This document shows, in pieces, positions 18,387-27,934 of a stretch of 64,000 bases of DNA. The position numbers and the translations under genes are program-made. The DNA comes from an uncultured Clostridia bacterium (GTDB taxonomy: Bacteria; Bacillota; Clostridia; TANB77; CAG-508). Within the stretch, counting starts at the first letter, position 1, and each line of letters opens with the position of its first letter. The stretch is taken from NCBI GenBank assembly GCA_944386135.1, contig CALWZW010000004.1, positions 23,035 through 87,034 on the forward strand. The letters are read 5' to 3'. Under the pieces are notes generated by a model. The model did no database searches, was not told the DNA's origin, and was given only the letters and a program-made list of their open reading frames with translations.

Positions 18387-20015
18387 TTAATATATACGTA
18401 GTTTTCTATTTAGTTCTTCTAAATTAGTAATTCCTGAAAGTACTTTTTCAACTCCGTCTACTACTAAAGGTCTATAACCATATTTCATTGCTTCTTCTTT
18501 AATTTTTAAAGTAGATTCATTTTGAGTTATTAGCTCTCTTAATTGTTCATTTAGAACTAATATTTCGAATACTCCTATTCTATCATAGTATCCAACCCCA
18601 TTACATTCTTTACATCCAACAGCTTCATATGTTTTCTTTCCTTCTAAGTCGAATTTTACTCCATTTTTTTGTTCGATTGAATGTATGATATCAAGTTCTT
18701 CCTGTGTAAAATCTCTTTCTCTTGCACAATTTTTGCATATTCTTCTAACTAGTCTCTGAGAAACACTTGTTGCAAGTGTACTTGCTATGTCATAATTAGA
18801 AACTCCCATTTTTCTAAGTCTTGTTATAACTTCTATTGCATCTATTGTGTGAATAGTTGATAATACGTAGTGTCCTGTTTGTCCTGCTTGCATAGCGATT
18901 TCTGCTGTTTCTTTATCTCTTATTTCTCCAACTAATATTATATCTGGGTCCTGTCTTAATACTGTTCTCAAAGAATCTATAAAAGTAGTTTTGGCATCTA
19001 TTTCTACTTGGTTAAGACCAGGTATTCTTATTTCTACTGGATCTTCGATTGTAGTTATATTTATTTCTGGTTTATTTAAAAGTTGAATTATACTGTAAAG
19101 AGTTGTTGTTTTACCTTCTCCTGTAGGTGCTGCCATTATTGTTATACTGTTCTTTTTATCAAAACTATCTTTTACAAGTTTTTCATCATTTGGAAAACCT
19201 AATTCAAATATTTCTTTTATATTTGCATTTTTCTTTAATAATCTTAATACAAATTTTTCTCCAAAAACGTTCTTTTGTGAAGATACACGAATATTGTAAT
19301 CTGGGTATGTTATAATTCTACCGTCTTGTGCTTCTTGTTTCTCTTGATGCATATTTGATATAGCTTTTAGTCTTCCTATTAATTGTTGTTGCTTATCTTT
19401 TGCAATTTCTGCTACTTCAAATAGTTGTCCATCTATTCTATAACGTATTCTTACTTTATTTTCCATTGGTTCAAAATGTATATCACTTGCTCTTTTTTCC
19501 ATTCCTGTTTTAATTATACTATCTACCATTGCAGTAATATCTGAGCTTATATTTATCTTATCAGATACTTTTCCACTCATATTGTCCAAAACAGAGTCTA
19601 TATTAGATTTAAAGCTAATATATCTATCCATTACTAATCCTCTATTAAGTAATAGTAATCTAACTGTTTCTATTGCTTTTCTATTTGCAGTATCTGAAAA
19701 ACATACTTTAGCGCGTCCATCTTGTACATCAAATAAAATGGCATTGTTTTGTCTTAAAACATCTGGAGAAATGTATTCTTCCATTTTTACCTTTACATCA
19801 TGTGGTGTTATTAGCATTGTTTTCTCTCCAAATATTTCTCCTATTGCTTGTAATAACTTTTGAGAATCACATAATCCTAAATCATGAATTATATCTCCTA
19901 GTTTCTCTTTTGGATGTGCTTTTTGGTACTCAAGTGCTCTTGATATTTGTTCTTCTCCGACAATTCCTTTTTTTACCAATTCTATTCCTATAGGTTGTCT
20001 TCTTTTTACATCCAT
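18387..20015 (-). CDS. pilB: Type IV pilus assembly ATPase PilB
   Basis: Powers pilus extension. 542 residues: an MshEN/GspE-like N-domain (GIELVKKGIVGEEQISRALEY), linker, Walker A APTGEGKTTT, Asp box TTIEDPVEIR, Walker B DPDIILVGEIRDKETAEIAM, His box STIHTIDAIE, and a zinc-binding tetracysteine CKNC ... CKEC that is typical of PilB/GspE and absent from PilT. Starts MDVKRRQPIGIE with a GGAGG site. Lies between the prepilin gene and pilT. Confidence 0.95.
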   Translation of the reverse strand: MDVKRRQPIGIELVKKGIVGEEQISRALEYQKAHPKEKLGDIIHDLGLCDSQKLLQAIGEIFGEKTMLITPHDVKVKMEEYISPDVLRQNNAILFDVQDGRAKVCFSDTANRKAIETVRLLLLNRGLVMDRYISFKSNIDSVLDNMSGKVSDKINISSDITAMVDSIIKTGMEKRASDIHFEPMENKVRIRYRIDGQLFEVAEIAKDKQQQLIGRLKAISNMHQEKQEAQDGRIITYPDYNIRVSSQKNVFGEKFVLRLLKKNANIKEIFELGFPNDEKLVKDSFDKKNSITIMAAPTGEGKTTTLYSIIQLLNKPEINITTIEDPVEIRIPGLNQVEIDAKTTFIDSLRTVLRQDPDIILVGEIRDKETAEIAMQAGQTGHYVLSTIHTIDAIEVITRLRKMGVSNYDIASTLATSVSQRLVRRICKNCARERDFTQEELDIIHSIEQKNGVKFDLEGKKTYEAVGCKECNGVGYYDRIGVFEILVLNEQLRELITQNESTLKIKEEAMKYGYRPLVVDGVEKVLSGITNLEELNRKLRIY

Positions 20016-20053
20016 TTAATTTTTCCTCCTATCTTTTGTTCTTTAATATAATT

Positions 20054-20560
20054 CTATATTATATCTCCACTATTGGAAGATTCTACATTTATGTCTTCTA
20101 ATACATAAGTAGTTGTTTTTTCATAATCATCTATTGTCATATTTATTTTAATAGTATTATTTGCTTCATCAGCTGTTATTAAAACATTATTTACATTTTC
20201 ACAAATTTTAACTTTATTTCTATATAATATATTATTTTGTACTATATACTCAACATTTACAGTTTCTTCACCAGAAATGCTTACTCCTGAATCTGCTGAT
20301 GTATCATTTTCTCCTACTACATATGATAAAATTATATGATCATCATATAATTCTTCTATTTTAGCTCCTTTTCTTTTTATATCATTTACAAAATACATAT
20401 TAAATTTTGAATATGCAACTGCACTTTCTGAATCACTATCAAAATCGTTTATATTTGTATAGAAAGAAGCTGTTATACTTGATATTGCTGCAACTATAAA
20501 AGTCATTAAAATAACATATACTATCAAGGATATTAATGTTATACCTTGCTCTTTCTTCAT
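20054..20560 (-). CDS. Prepilin-type minor pilin
   Basis: 168 residues with a type III signal: short basic leader MKKEQG, then ITLISLIVYVILMTFIVAA, the transmembrane/assembly helix. Cleavage by PilD is expected after the Gly. Residue +5 is Leu/Ser rather than the canonical Glu, as in PulJ-like minor pilins that initiate assembly. The rest is a beta-rich soluble domain. Fifth or later gene of the pilus operon. Confidence 0.82.
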   Translation of the reverse strand: MKKEQGITLISLIVYVILMTFIVAAISSITASFYTNINDFDSDSESAVAYSKFNMYFVNDIKRKGAKIEELYDDHIILSYVVGENDTSADSGVSISGEETVNVEYIVQNNILYRNKVKICENVNNVLITADEANNTIKINMTIDDYEKTTTYVLEDINVESSNSGDII

Positions 20561-20589
20561 CAGTTACCCTCCTGTTATTTATATATCTA

Positions 20590-21042
20590 CTAAGAATTAT
20601 TTACTGTTTTTAGTCTCTTAAATTCCACAGTTTCAGTATTCTTTCTTGAAACTGGATAATCTATTGTTAATGTAACTATTTTTATAACTCCTTCTTTTCT
20701 GTAGTCCTCAATCTTTATTTCTATGTCATATGTTCCGATAGTTCCTGTAATTGTCTCTATACCATTATTTGAAGAAATATCTTTATACACTAATCCTTCT
20801 AAAGAATCTATTTCTAATAATTCATAAGAGGCTGTAACTTCTGAAAAGTCTATTGCTCCTATATGTTCAAAAATATCTACTACATAATTTAAAGCTACTG
20901 CTGTTCTTTTAGCTTCTATAGAAGATAAATATACATTATATGAGATAGATGTCATTATTACTACAAATATTAATATTACTATCATAGCAATAGTTAAATC
21001 TACTGTAGTGAAACCTCTTTTACTTTTAAAATTTATTTTCAT
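20590..21042 (-). CDS. Prepilin-type minor pilin
   Basis: About 150 residues. ATG 21042 overlaps the last base of the pilD stop and is preceded by a weak GGTGAT ribosome site; an in-frame start six codons earlier lies inside pilD. Leader MKINFKSKRG then FTTVDLTIAMIVILIFVVIM: Phe at +1 and Asp at +5 fit class III cleavage. PulI/GspI-like minor pilin by size and helix pattern. Confidence 0.82.
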   Translation of the reverse strand: MKINFKSKRGFTTVDLTIAMIVILIFVVIMTSISYNVYLSSIEAKRTAVALNYVVDIFEHIGAIDFSEVTASYELLEIDSLEGLVYKDISSNNGIETITGTIGTYDIEIKIEDYRKEGVIKIVTLTIDYPVSRKNTETVEFKRLKTVNNS

Positions 21043-21860
21043 TATATCACCCAATTGCATAAGAAATTATTAATTAATATTAGTAAAATATTTGATACAC
21101 ATAGGTAAAATCCTATTGGAATTTTAACTTCATTTTCTTTTACTTTAGATACAACTTTTTTTCTAGCCCTTTCTTTTAATTCTTTCATTAGAGTCACTAT
21201 TGCAATCATAAATAAACTAATTGTTATAGTCATATACATTACGAAAGTGCCTGAAAAAATAAGCATATACAATATTAGCATTAAAATTTGTATTGTATAA
21301 CTATCATGCAATTTTTTTCTAACAAATATGATATTTGCTATTAAAAGTATAATTGTTAATGCTAGATATATGATATATGTATATATAGCTTCAAAATCTT
21401 GTATACATACATATGTCATATACATAAAAGCTATAACCATACCAAATATAAGTAAAGATTTTTGTATTTGTGTTCTCTCTTTATCAATTCCTGCAATAAT
21501 AAATAGTGATGCAATATATAATATAAAAAGCAAAAAATATATTATCAAATTAGTATCTAAATTATACACATCTGCTTTAAGCGAGAGTGCAAATAATAAA
21601 AATACCATTCCTGACAATATTTCTAATAATAAATATCTTATTCTTATTTTTTGTCCGCAATATGCGCACTTACCTCCTAAAGCAATATAACTTATAATTG
21701 GTATTAAGTCCTTAAACTTTAATTTTGTTTTACAGTTTGGGCAAAAAGAATGTTTATAAAGAATATTTTCACCTATTGGAATTCTATATACAGCTAATGT
21801 AAAAAAACTTCCAAATAATGTTCCAATTATAAATATTAGACCGTATATTATGATTTCCAT
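21042..21860 (-). CDS. pilD: Prepilin peptidase (leader peptidase/N-methyltransferase)
   Basis: Aspartic membrane protease that cuts the Gly of prepilins and methylates the new N-terminus. 272 residues, about eight membrane helices. N-terminal domain has FGSFFTLAVYRIPIGE and two CxxC pairs (FCPNCKTKLKF; CAYCGQKIRIRY). The first catalytic Asp is in AGIDKERTQIQ; the second (usually GxGD) is less clear, the segment reading IFVRKKLHDSYTIQ. Processes the three pilin-like proteins of this operon. Confidence 0.88.
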   Translation of the reverse strand: MEIIIYGLIFIIGTLFGSFFTLAVYRIPIGENILYKHSFCPNCKTKLKFKDLIPIISYIALGGKCAYCGQKIRIRYLLLEILSGMVFLLFALSLKADVYNLDTNLIIYFLLFILYIASLFIIAGIDKERTQIQKSLLIFGMVIAFMYMTYVCIQDFEAIYTYIIYLALTIILLIANIIFVRKKLHDSYTIQILMLILYMLIFSGTFVMYMTITISLFMIAIVTLMKELKERARKKVVSKVKENEVKIPIGFYLCVSNILLILINNFLCNWVI

Positions 21861-21902
21861 AAAAATTTTTCACCTCTTCTTGTCCAGCATTTTTAAAATA
21901 TT

Positions 21903-21932
21903 AGGCATATACATGTAAAAATGTATATGCCT
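21903..21932 (-). terminator. Hairpin after the main pilin gene (possible partial terminator)
   Basis: Perfect 12-bp stem AGGCATATACAT / ATGTATATGCCT with a 6-base loop between the pilin stop and pilD. A moderately T-rich stretch follows on the minus strand. Such a structure after the major pilin would lower pilD and downstream expression or stabilise the pilin mRNA. Confidence 0.6.
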
Positions 21933-21998
21933 CAGTTGTACTTTTGATCAATTTTCAACATGATCTATCTTGTAATTTTTACGTTTTTCAATAATAAA

Positions 21999-22235
21999 TT
22001 ATTTCTTCATTATTGATTGGATTGCACTAACTGTACTGCTCATTATTGCAGCTGTACTTTCTAGAATTTTGTTTTCTTTTCCTGCTTCAGTTGCATAATT
22101 TTGTGCACCATTTACAGCATAGTTAACTATGTTTGATTGGTAAACAGCAGCAATTGAAACTGCAGCTAAGATAACAAGAACGATAATTGTGATAATTAGT
22201 GCTACTAAAGTAATACCTTTTTCTTGTCTTAACAT
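21999..22235 (-). CDS. Small type IV pilin (probable major pilin)
   Basis: 78 residues. Leader MLRQEKG, then ITLVALIITIIVLVILAAVSIA, then a short alpha-helical tail of about 45 residues (YATEAGKENKILESTAAIMSS) with no disulfide-bonded head. Residue +1 is Ile and +5 is Ala, not Glu. Very short pilins of this sort (ITLVALIITIIVLLILA pattern) are common in Clostridia. Excellent AGGAGG ribosome site, and a hairpin follows the gene, both fitting high expression. Confidence 0.85.
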   Translation of the reverse strand: MLRQEKGITLVALIITIIVLVILAAVSIAAVYQSNIVNYAVNGAQNYATEAGKENKILESTAAIMSSTVSAIQSIMKK

Positions 22236-22291
22236 AAAAAACTCCTCCTTATAAAATTTGTGTATATTTAATTAATTAAATATAACCAATG

Positions 22292-22720
22292 TTATTTTGT
22301 CCCAGTATTATTATAGAATGTATTGTTGCTTGAATTTGAGTTTGAGTTTGAATTTGATGATCCTGCATTATTTGACTGGGTATTCGTATTTATAGAATTA
22401 GTATTAGTTACATTGTTTTCATCAGGAGTTTCATTTTCATATGTTGAAAATGGATTTGCTTTTCCTTTTGTATATTCATTTGTTTTTTCATATGTTTTTA
22501 AATCGCTTTCTGTGATTTCATATGTTACTAATACTGTTTCATCTTCTGTAACTTGCTCATTGAGTTCATCTTTTACACTTTGTGATGTAGTGTAAGTTGC
22601 AACACTAGGCACTGTTTTATTACTTGGTATATATTCATAGAATAATACTCCTAATGCTAATATTATTGCAATTAATAATAAAAGTACAATTATTATTTCT
22701 TTTATTATCGATTTAACCAT
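22292..22720 (-). CDS. Small membrane protein of the pilus operon (PilP position)
   Basis: 142 residues: one N-terminal membrane helix (about 7-29) and an extracellular, low-complexity Ser/Asn/Thr-rich tail from about 95 on. No PilP beta-domain signature is visible, but it occupies the place where pilP follows pilO in classical pilMNOP operons. Function unknown; membership of the pilus system rests on position. Confidence 0.6.
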   Translation of the reverse strand: MVKSIIKEIIIVLLLLIAIILALGVLFYEYIPSNKTVPSVATYTTSQSVKDELNEQVTEDETVLVTYEITESDLKTYEKTNEYTKGKANPFSTYENETPDENNVTNTNSINTNTQSNNAGSSNSNSNSNSSNNTFYNNTGTK

Positions 22721-22733
22721 TGCTTAATCCTCC

Positions 22734-23450
22734 TTATTGCTGTTCTGCTACTATGTTGTTTACTGCACTTGGAACGTCAACCCCAACTGTATTTTGTTGT
22801 TCTGATTCTTGTCCAGTGCTTCCTGTGGTATTGTTTTGTTGTGTTTGAGTTATTGCGCCTGCTGCTGATAAAGAATCTTCATCAATTGCGATATTTCTAA
22901 TTATAAATGTTGCTTGCAAAGTATTTTCTGAATATGGTACTAATGCAAAGTCTTCTATTTTAAATCCTAAGGTCGAATCATTTTCTATTGCATATACAAA
23001 TTCTGATATTGAAATGTATTCTCCTCTTGCTGTAAATGATATATTGTATAGACCTGCTACTGTACCAGAAGATACATTTGCTTGTATTGTTACATTATTA
23101 TTTGTTGCATATAGACCTATCTTAGTCCATAAATAACTTATTTCATATTCTTCAGTTTGATTTGCTGCTTTAATTTCTTCTTCTGTACTATATGTTATTG
23201 TATCTTGATATTTTTGCTTTTCTGATTCTAATGTTTTTACACTAGTATCTAAACTTGTTCTAGCTGATGCATAATCATTTTCTATTGCTGTATTTAGTTC
23301 TGCTATTTTTGTATCTAAATCTTTATTTTCATCAATAATTTTTTTAATTGATGGTATTTCAAAGCTTCCTATAGCTATTCCCGATGTTAGCATTATTCCT
23401 AGTGCAGCAAGCAGAATTATTATCAAAACCAATATTAATAATTTTCTCAT
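22734..23450 (-). CDS. pilO: PilO-like pilus alignment protein
   Basis: 238 residues: membrane helix at 5-25, a coiled coil (about 35-80), and a ferredoxin-like domain (GLYNISFTARGEYISISEFVYAI; FKIEDFALVPYS), then a Gln/Thr-rich tail. This is the PilO plan. It starts within the last codons of the PilM-PilN gene (4-base overlap), so the two are translationally coupled. Confidence 0.78.
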   Translation of the reverse strand: MRKLLILVLIIILLAALGIMLTSGIAIGSFEIPSIKKIIDENKDLDTKIAELNTAIENDYASARTSLDTSVKTLESEKQKYQDTITYSTEEEIKAANQTEEYEISYLWTKIGLYATNNNVTIQANVSSGTVAGLYNISFTARGEYISISEFVYAIENDSTLGFKIEDFALVPYSENTLQATFIIRNIAIDEDSLSAAGAITQTQQNNTTGSTGQESEQQNTVGVDVPSAVNNIVAEQQ

Positions 23451-25078
23451 GGCAATTCTCCTTCTATTGTAACTGTAATAACATCATTTTGTTTCTGTGA
23501 TGTATCAGATCTTACATTTGTAAGTATTCCATCTCGCTCTAGCTTTGTTTTAAATATTCCTAATTGTTCATATTTATCTGATTGTGCTACAATTGTTATT
23601 TTAGTATCTGAATTTGTAATTGATGTTAATTGCACATTAACAGGTATTACATACATTATTTCATTTAATAATGTAGGAATTGCATATTTTAATCTTTTGT
23701 TTTCTGTTTCAGTTTGGCTTTTTTCTTCAATACTTGACACAAGAGCTGCATATTCGCTCGCTTTTTGATCTATTTTAGTTTTATCCGAATTAATTGCAAC
23801 TAATTGTGTTTGAAGTTTTGATTTATTTGCTGCTGTTTCATCAACTTTATCTTTTATTTGATTAGATAATATCGTTGAAAAAGTTCCATAAACTATCATT
23901 AATAATAGTATTCCAGCAGCTCCTCTTATTAATCCTTTTTCAAATCCTGATAGAGCATCTTTGAAGTCCATCTTCAAGTCTATCTTGCTTAACCATGGAT
24001 TAGGTTTTCCAGATTTTGAAGTTCCTATCTCTATATTCATCCATTCTGGAAGTTTATCTGCTATACTTTCTTTTTTAAAGTTTATTCCTTTTAGTCCTTC
24101 TCCTAATCCTTGAAGTGCTAAAGCTATTGCAGAGTTTACCTCGATGTAATCTTTCATGTTTATTTCTGTTCCTATAGCTTTTATGAAATATGGTCTTAAG
24201 ACTTCACATTTTACATCTTCTAGGTATTCTTGGAAATATATATCTATATTGTTTATTACAGATGCTGTTCCTGTTATATATACTTTATCAATTTTATTTA
24301 AACTATCATTTAATATTTTCTTAACTTGTCCTACTATATTGTATAGAGTTGGCATTATATCATCCAAATAAACATTTTCTTCATATTGAAGTTCTTTTCC
24401 TTCTGTTGTATATATTGTTGAGTTTTTACATATTTCATATGCTTTTGCATAAGAGTTCTCTTTTGTATCTATCTTATCTAATATTTCTTTTGTTCCCGCT
24501 TCAATATTTGTTATATCATATATTTTGTTGTCTATAATTATTGTTACCGTTGTTTTACTTTCAATGTTTACTATTGCAATATTTTCTGCATTTCCATTTT
24601 TATCAACTTCAAGTAAGTTTGATATATCAAGTGATAGTGGAGATATACTTGTTAGTTTATACTTTTCTAATAGTTCTGTTCTTCTTACTAGCTCACCTTT
24701 ATTTATAGAAATGTGGATTGCTTTTACTTTTTCCTTATCTTCTAAATCATTTACAAGTACATATCTTGTTTCAAACACATCGACATTTTGTTCTTTTTCA
24801 TAGCATAGTGATTCAAATTCTGTTTTAATATAGTTATGCATGTCTTTTTTATTTAAAAGATTAAATATATAAAAATAATTATAATTTTCATTTGCACTAT
24901 TTATGCTTATTGGTGTTTTATAGCTATATGTTTCTGCTATTACTTGATCTATAGCTTCACCCAATTTGTCATAAAACTTTATTCCAAATGAATCAATTTT
25001 TATTATGTCGTTATCTTTTGAAACTTTTGCATATTTAATTATATTTTCTTCTATATATAATCCTAAGCAGCTTGCCAT
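23447..25078 (-). CDS. PilM-PilN fusion protein
   Basis: 543 residues. The first ~330 form an actin-like PilM domain (MASCLGLYIEENIIKYAKVS; IVNIESKTTVTIIID phosphate-type loop; VYITGTASVINNI). After a linker, a membrane helix at about 385-405 (GAAGILLLMIVYGTFSTIL) leads into a coiled coil and a ferredoxin-like domain (PVNVQLTSITNSDTKITIVA), i.e. PilN. In most bacteria PilM and PilN are separate and bind through PilN's N-terminal tail. First gene of the pilus operon. Confidence 0.82.
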   Translation of the reverse strand: MASCLGLYIEENIIKYAKVSKDNDIIKIDSFGIKFYDKLGEAIDQVIAETYSYKTPISINSANENYNYFYIFNLLNKKDMHNYIKTEFESLCYEKEQNVDVFETRYVLVNDLEDKEKVKAIHISINKGELVRRTELLEKYKLTSISPLSLDISNLLEVDKNGNAENIAIVNIESKTTVTIIIDNKIYDITNIEAGTKEILDKIDTKENSYAKAYEICKNSTIYTTEGKELQYEENVYLDDIMPTLYNIVGQVKKILNDSLNKIDKVYITGTASVINNIDIYFQEYLEDVKCEVLRPYFIKAIGTEINMKDYIEVNSAIALALQGLGEGLKGINFKKESIADKLPEWMNIEIGTSKSGKPNPWLSKIDLKMDFKDALSGFEKGLIRGAAGILLLMIVYGTFSTILSNQIKDKVDETAANKSKLQTQLVAINSDKTKIDQKASEYAALVSSIEEKSQTETENKRLKYAIPTLLNEIMYVIPVNVQLTSITNSDTKITIVAQSDKYEQLGIFKTKLERDGILTNVRSDTSQKQNDVITVTIEGELP

Positions 25079-25405
25079 TTTCTTCTCCTTTGTATTTTTT
25101 TATTATATTTGACAATTATATTTTTTTCATACTTGTAATTTTTTTAGAAATTTACAAATTTTATCTATAAATTTCGATTAACGTTTTATCATGTTTATAT
25201 TTAATATTTTTTTTCATAAAATGTCAATATATTTTACGTAATTGTAATGTAATTGTAATATAGCTGTAACATTCTTTGATTCTTAGAAAAAATTGACTTT
25301 GGAGATATTTTTCCTTTTTTTAACATAAATTAAATTAAATTAAATTAAAAACAATTAATTGTAAATATTCTGTGAATTTTTACAATAAAAAAAGTAAGGA
25401 ATACA
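25079..25405. other. 327-base region without a gene upstream of the pilus operon
   Basis: Very AT-rich. Contains an AAATT pentamer repeated about four times at 25322-25345. No ORF with a ribosome site and no convincing promoter pair was found, though the pilus operon promoter should lie here on the minus strand. Confidence 0.5.
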
Positions 25406-27392
25406 TTACTCCTTACTTTCTGTTTCCTTTTTAGGCTTATTCCAAGATATGTAATCGCAGTTATTATCTGGATTGTTTTCGCAAATGTAAAATTTTCTAC
25501 CTTTTTTAGATTTTCTAACTTGAATTTTCCCACCACATTTTGGGCATTTTTCTTCTATTGTTTCTACATAAGGTTTCGTGTTTTTACACTCTGGATATCC
25601 TGGGCACGCCAAAAATTTTCCATATCTTCCATATTTTATTACCATCATTCTGCCACACTTGTCACATTTTACATCAGATACTTCTTCTTCTAATTTTACA
25701 TGCTCTAATTCTTCTTGTGCTTGTTTTAATTCTTTCTCAAATGGTTTATAAAAAGTATTTAATACTTTTTTCCATTCTTCTTTTCCTTCTGCAATACCAT
25801 CAAATTCTTTTTCTATTTCTGCTGTAAAATCTACATTAATAATGTCTTTAAATCTTGTTGTTAATAGACTATTTACTACTTTCCCAAGTTCTGTTGGTTT
25901 TAATTGCTTTTGTTCTTTTTCTATATATCGTCTTTCTAATATAGTTGTTATTGTAGGAGAGTATGTACTTGGCCTACCTATGCCATTTTCTTCTAGAGTT
26001 TTTACAAGGCTCGCCTCCGTATATCTTGGTGGTGGTTCTGTAAAGCTTTGTTTTGGTTCTATTTTTTCTTTTTCTACTTCTTCTCCTGTTTCAAGTTCTG
26101 GCAAATCGTTTTTTTCTTCCTCTTCTTTTTCTTCTACATATACTGCCATAAAACCTTTAAATTTTAACTTTTGACCATTTGATTTAAAGTTATATTCTCC
26201 ATTATCTATGTCTATTGATACAGTATCAAATACGGCACTTGACATTTGACTTGCTATAAATCTATTATATATTAATTTATATAATTTATACTGGTCATTT
26301 GTTAGACTTGTTTTTATGCTATCTGGTGTAAGTTCTACATAAGTTGGTCTTATTGCTTCATGTGCGTCTTGAGAATCTTCTTTTGTTTTATAATATCTAT
26401 TTTCATAGTATTCTTTTCCATATGCTTCTTCTATATATTGTTTAGCTGCATTTCTAGCAATTTCAGATATTCTTGTAGAGTCTGTTCTCATATATGTTAT
26501 AAGTCCGAGTAAGCCCTCTTTCTTCTATTTTTACACCTTCATATAGTCCTTGTGCAACTGACATTGTCTTCTTTAAAGTAAATCCAAGTTTTCTGGAAGC
26601 TTCTTGTTGCATAGTACTCGTTGTAAATGGTGGTACTGGATTTCTTTTCTTTTCACTTTTTTTAACATTCTTGACAATGAATTTTTCATTTTCTATTTGT
26701 TTTAGAATTTCATTTACTTGTTCTTGGTTTTTTATTTCTACTTTTTTGCCATTTTTTCCAATAAATTTTGCTTCAAATTGTTTTTTTGTTTTTTTATCTA
26801 AAAGTTTAGCATATATATTCCAATATTCTTCTGGAACAAAGTTTTCTATTTCTTCTTCTCTTTCTACTATAAGTCTTACAGCAACAGATTGTACTCTACC
26901 TGCTGATAATCCTTTTCTTACTTTTTTCCAAAGAAGTGGGCTTATCTGATATCCAACAATTCTATCTAAAACTCTTCTTGCCTGTTGTGCATCAATTAAA
27001 TTTTTGTCTAATGTTCTAGGCTTTTTCATGGCTTCTTGAACTGCTGTTTTAGTTATTTCATTAAATGTAACTCTGTTTTCCTTTTTTTCATCTAAATTTA
27101 ATATATGTGCTAAATGCCAAGCAATTGCTTCTCCTTCACGGTCAGGGTCAGTTGCAAGGTACACTTTTTTAGCTTTTGAAGCTTCTTTCTTTAATGATTT
27201 AATTAAATCTCCTTTTCCCCTAATATTTATATATTCTGGTTCGAAATTTTTTTCAATGTTTACTCCAAGCTTTGATTTCGGTAAATCTCTTATGTGTCCC
27301 ATAGAAGCAACAACTTTTGTGTTTCCTCCTAGGAACTTTTTTATGGTATTTGCTTTTGCCGGTGATTCGACTATTATTAACTTGTCTGCCAT
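25406..27392 (-). CDS. topA: DNA topoisomerase I, with one +1 shift
   Basis: Relaxes negatively supercoiled DNA. 661 residues after the shift. Toprim domain: [18 protein letters not shown] and [14 protein letters not shown]; active-site Tyr in [13 protein letters not shown]; two C-terminal zinc fingers (CDKCGRMM...CPGYPEC and CPKCGGKI...CENNPDNNC). The frame breaks at 26504-26507, a few codons before the catalytic Tyr, so the zero-frame product would be inactive. Essential in nearly all bacteria. Confidence 0.95.
26504..26507 (-). other. +1 shift site CGGA (Gly) in topA
   Basis: Coding strand reads ACT-C-GGA-CTT-ATA-ACA. Skipping C26507 gives [16 protein letters not shown], placing the catalytic Tyr in frame. 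Confidence 0.94.
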
Positions 27393-27460
27393 GTGACTTA
27401 TGTCCCTCCATTTCTTTTTGCTATTTTACCTTAAATGTTTCTATAAGTCAATTATCTTAA

Positions 27461-27778
27461 TTAAATTATCATTTCACTAACAACATCTCTTAATTCTATG
27501 GGTGTTACAAGATTTTCTTTTAGCTTATATATTATGCTATTTATTTTATCTTCCTCCTTTGTAACTTTTGTTATTGCATCATTTTCAAATTTTATAAATC
27601 CCTCTCTATATTCTGTTTTTACAATTTCTATCCCATATTCGTTTTCAATGTTTCTTATCTTATAGTATTCTAGTCTGATTGGATAATCAATATTATTTTC
27701 TTCTAATTTTTCTTTGTCAATAAAAATTCCCGCAAAAAACTTTCTTATTCTCTTTTGTTCCTCTTTTATTTTTTTCAC
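27461..27778 (-). CDS. Small conserved-looking protein (possible DUF6514 type)
   Basis: 105 residues, charged, no membrane segment. Pattern EYGIEIVKTEYREG ... DKINSIIYKLKENLVTPIELRDVVSEMI resembles small uncharacterised Clostridial proteins whose C-terminus reads VTPxxLxDVxxD. A weak GGAAG ribosome site precedes the ATG. Lies between yfhO and topA on the same strand, cut off from yfhO by a terminator. Confidence 0.55.
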   Translation of the reverse strand: MKKIKEEQKRIRKFFAGIFIDKEKLEENNIDYPIRLEYYKIRNIENEYGIEIVKTEYREGFIKFENDAITKVTKEEDKINSIIYKLKENLVTPIELRDVVSEMII

Positions 27779-27880
27779 TTCCTTTAATATATATTAATTT
27801 GGTTTAACATATGTTATTATACATTATTTAAATTTAAAATCAAGTACTTTAATTGTAGAAAGTGTTTTGTTTGCTCGACA

Positions 27881-27926
27881 AAAATAAGTTTTAATCTTGT
27901 TTTTTGCCCAGATTAAAACTTATTTT
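27881..27926 (-). terminator. Terminator after yfhO
   Basis: Perfect 17-bp stem AAAATAAGTTTTAATCT / AGATTAAAACTTATTTT with a 12-base loop, between the yfhO stop (27935) and the next gene. Confidence 0.85.
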
Positions 27927-27934
27927 TACTTTTT

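Noticed and set aside
25322..25345. AAATT pentamer run as a CRISPR or origin repeat
   Set aside because: Only about four copies of 5 bases in AT-rich DNA; no spacers, no DnaA boxes.
25345..25536. 63-codon minus-strand frame next to topA
   Set aside because: It is an out-of-frame shadow of the topA zinc-finger coding region with no ribosome site.
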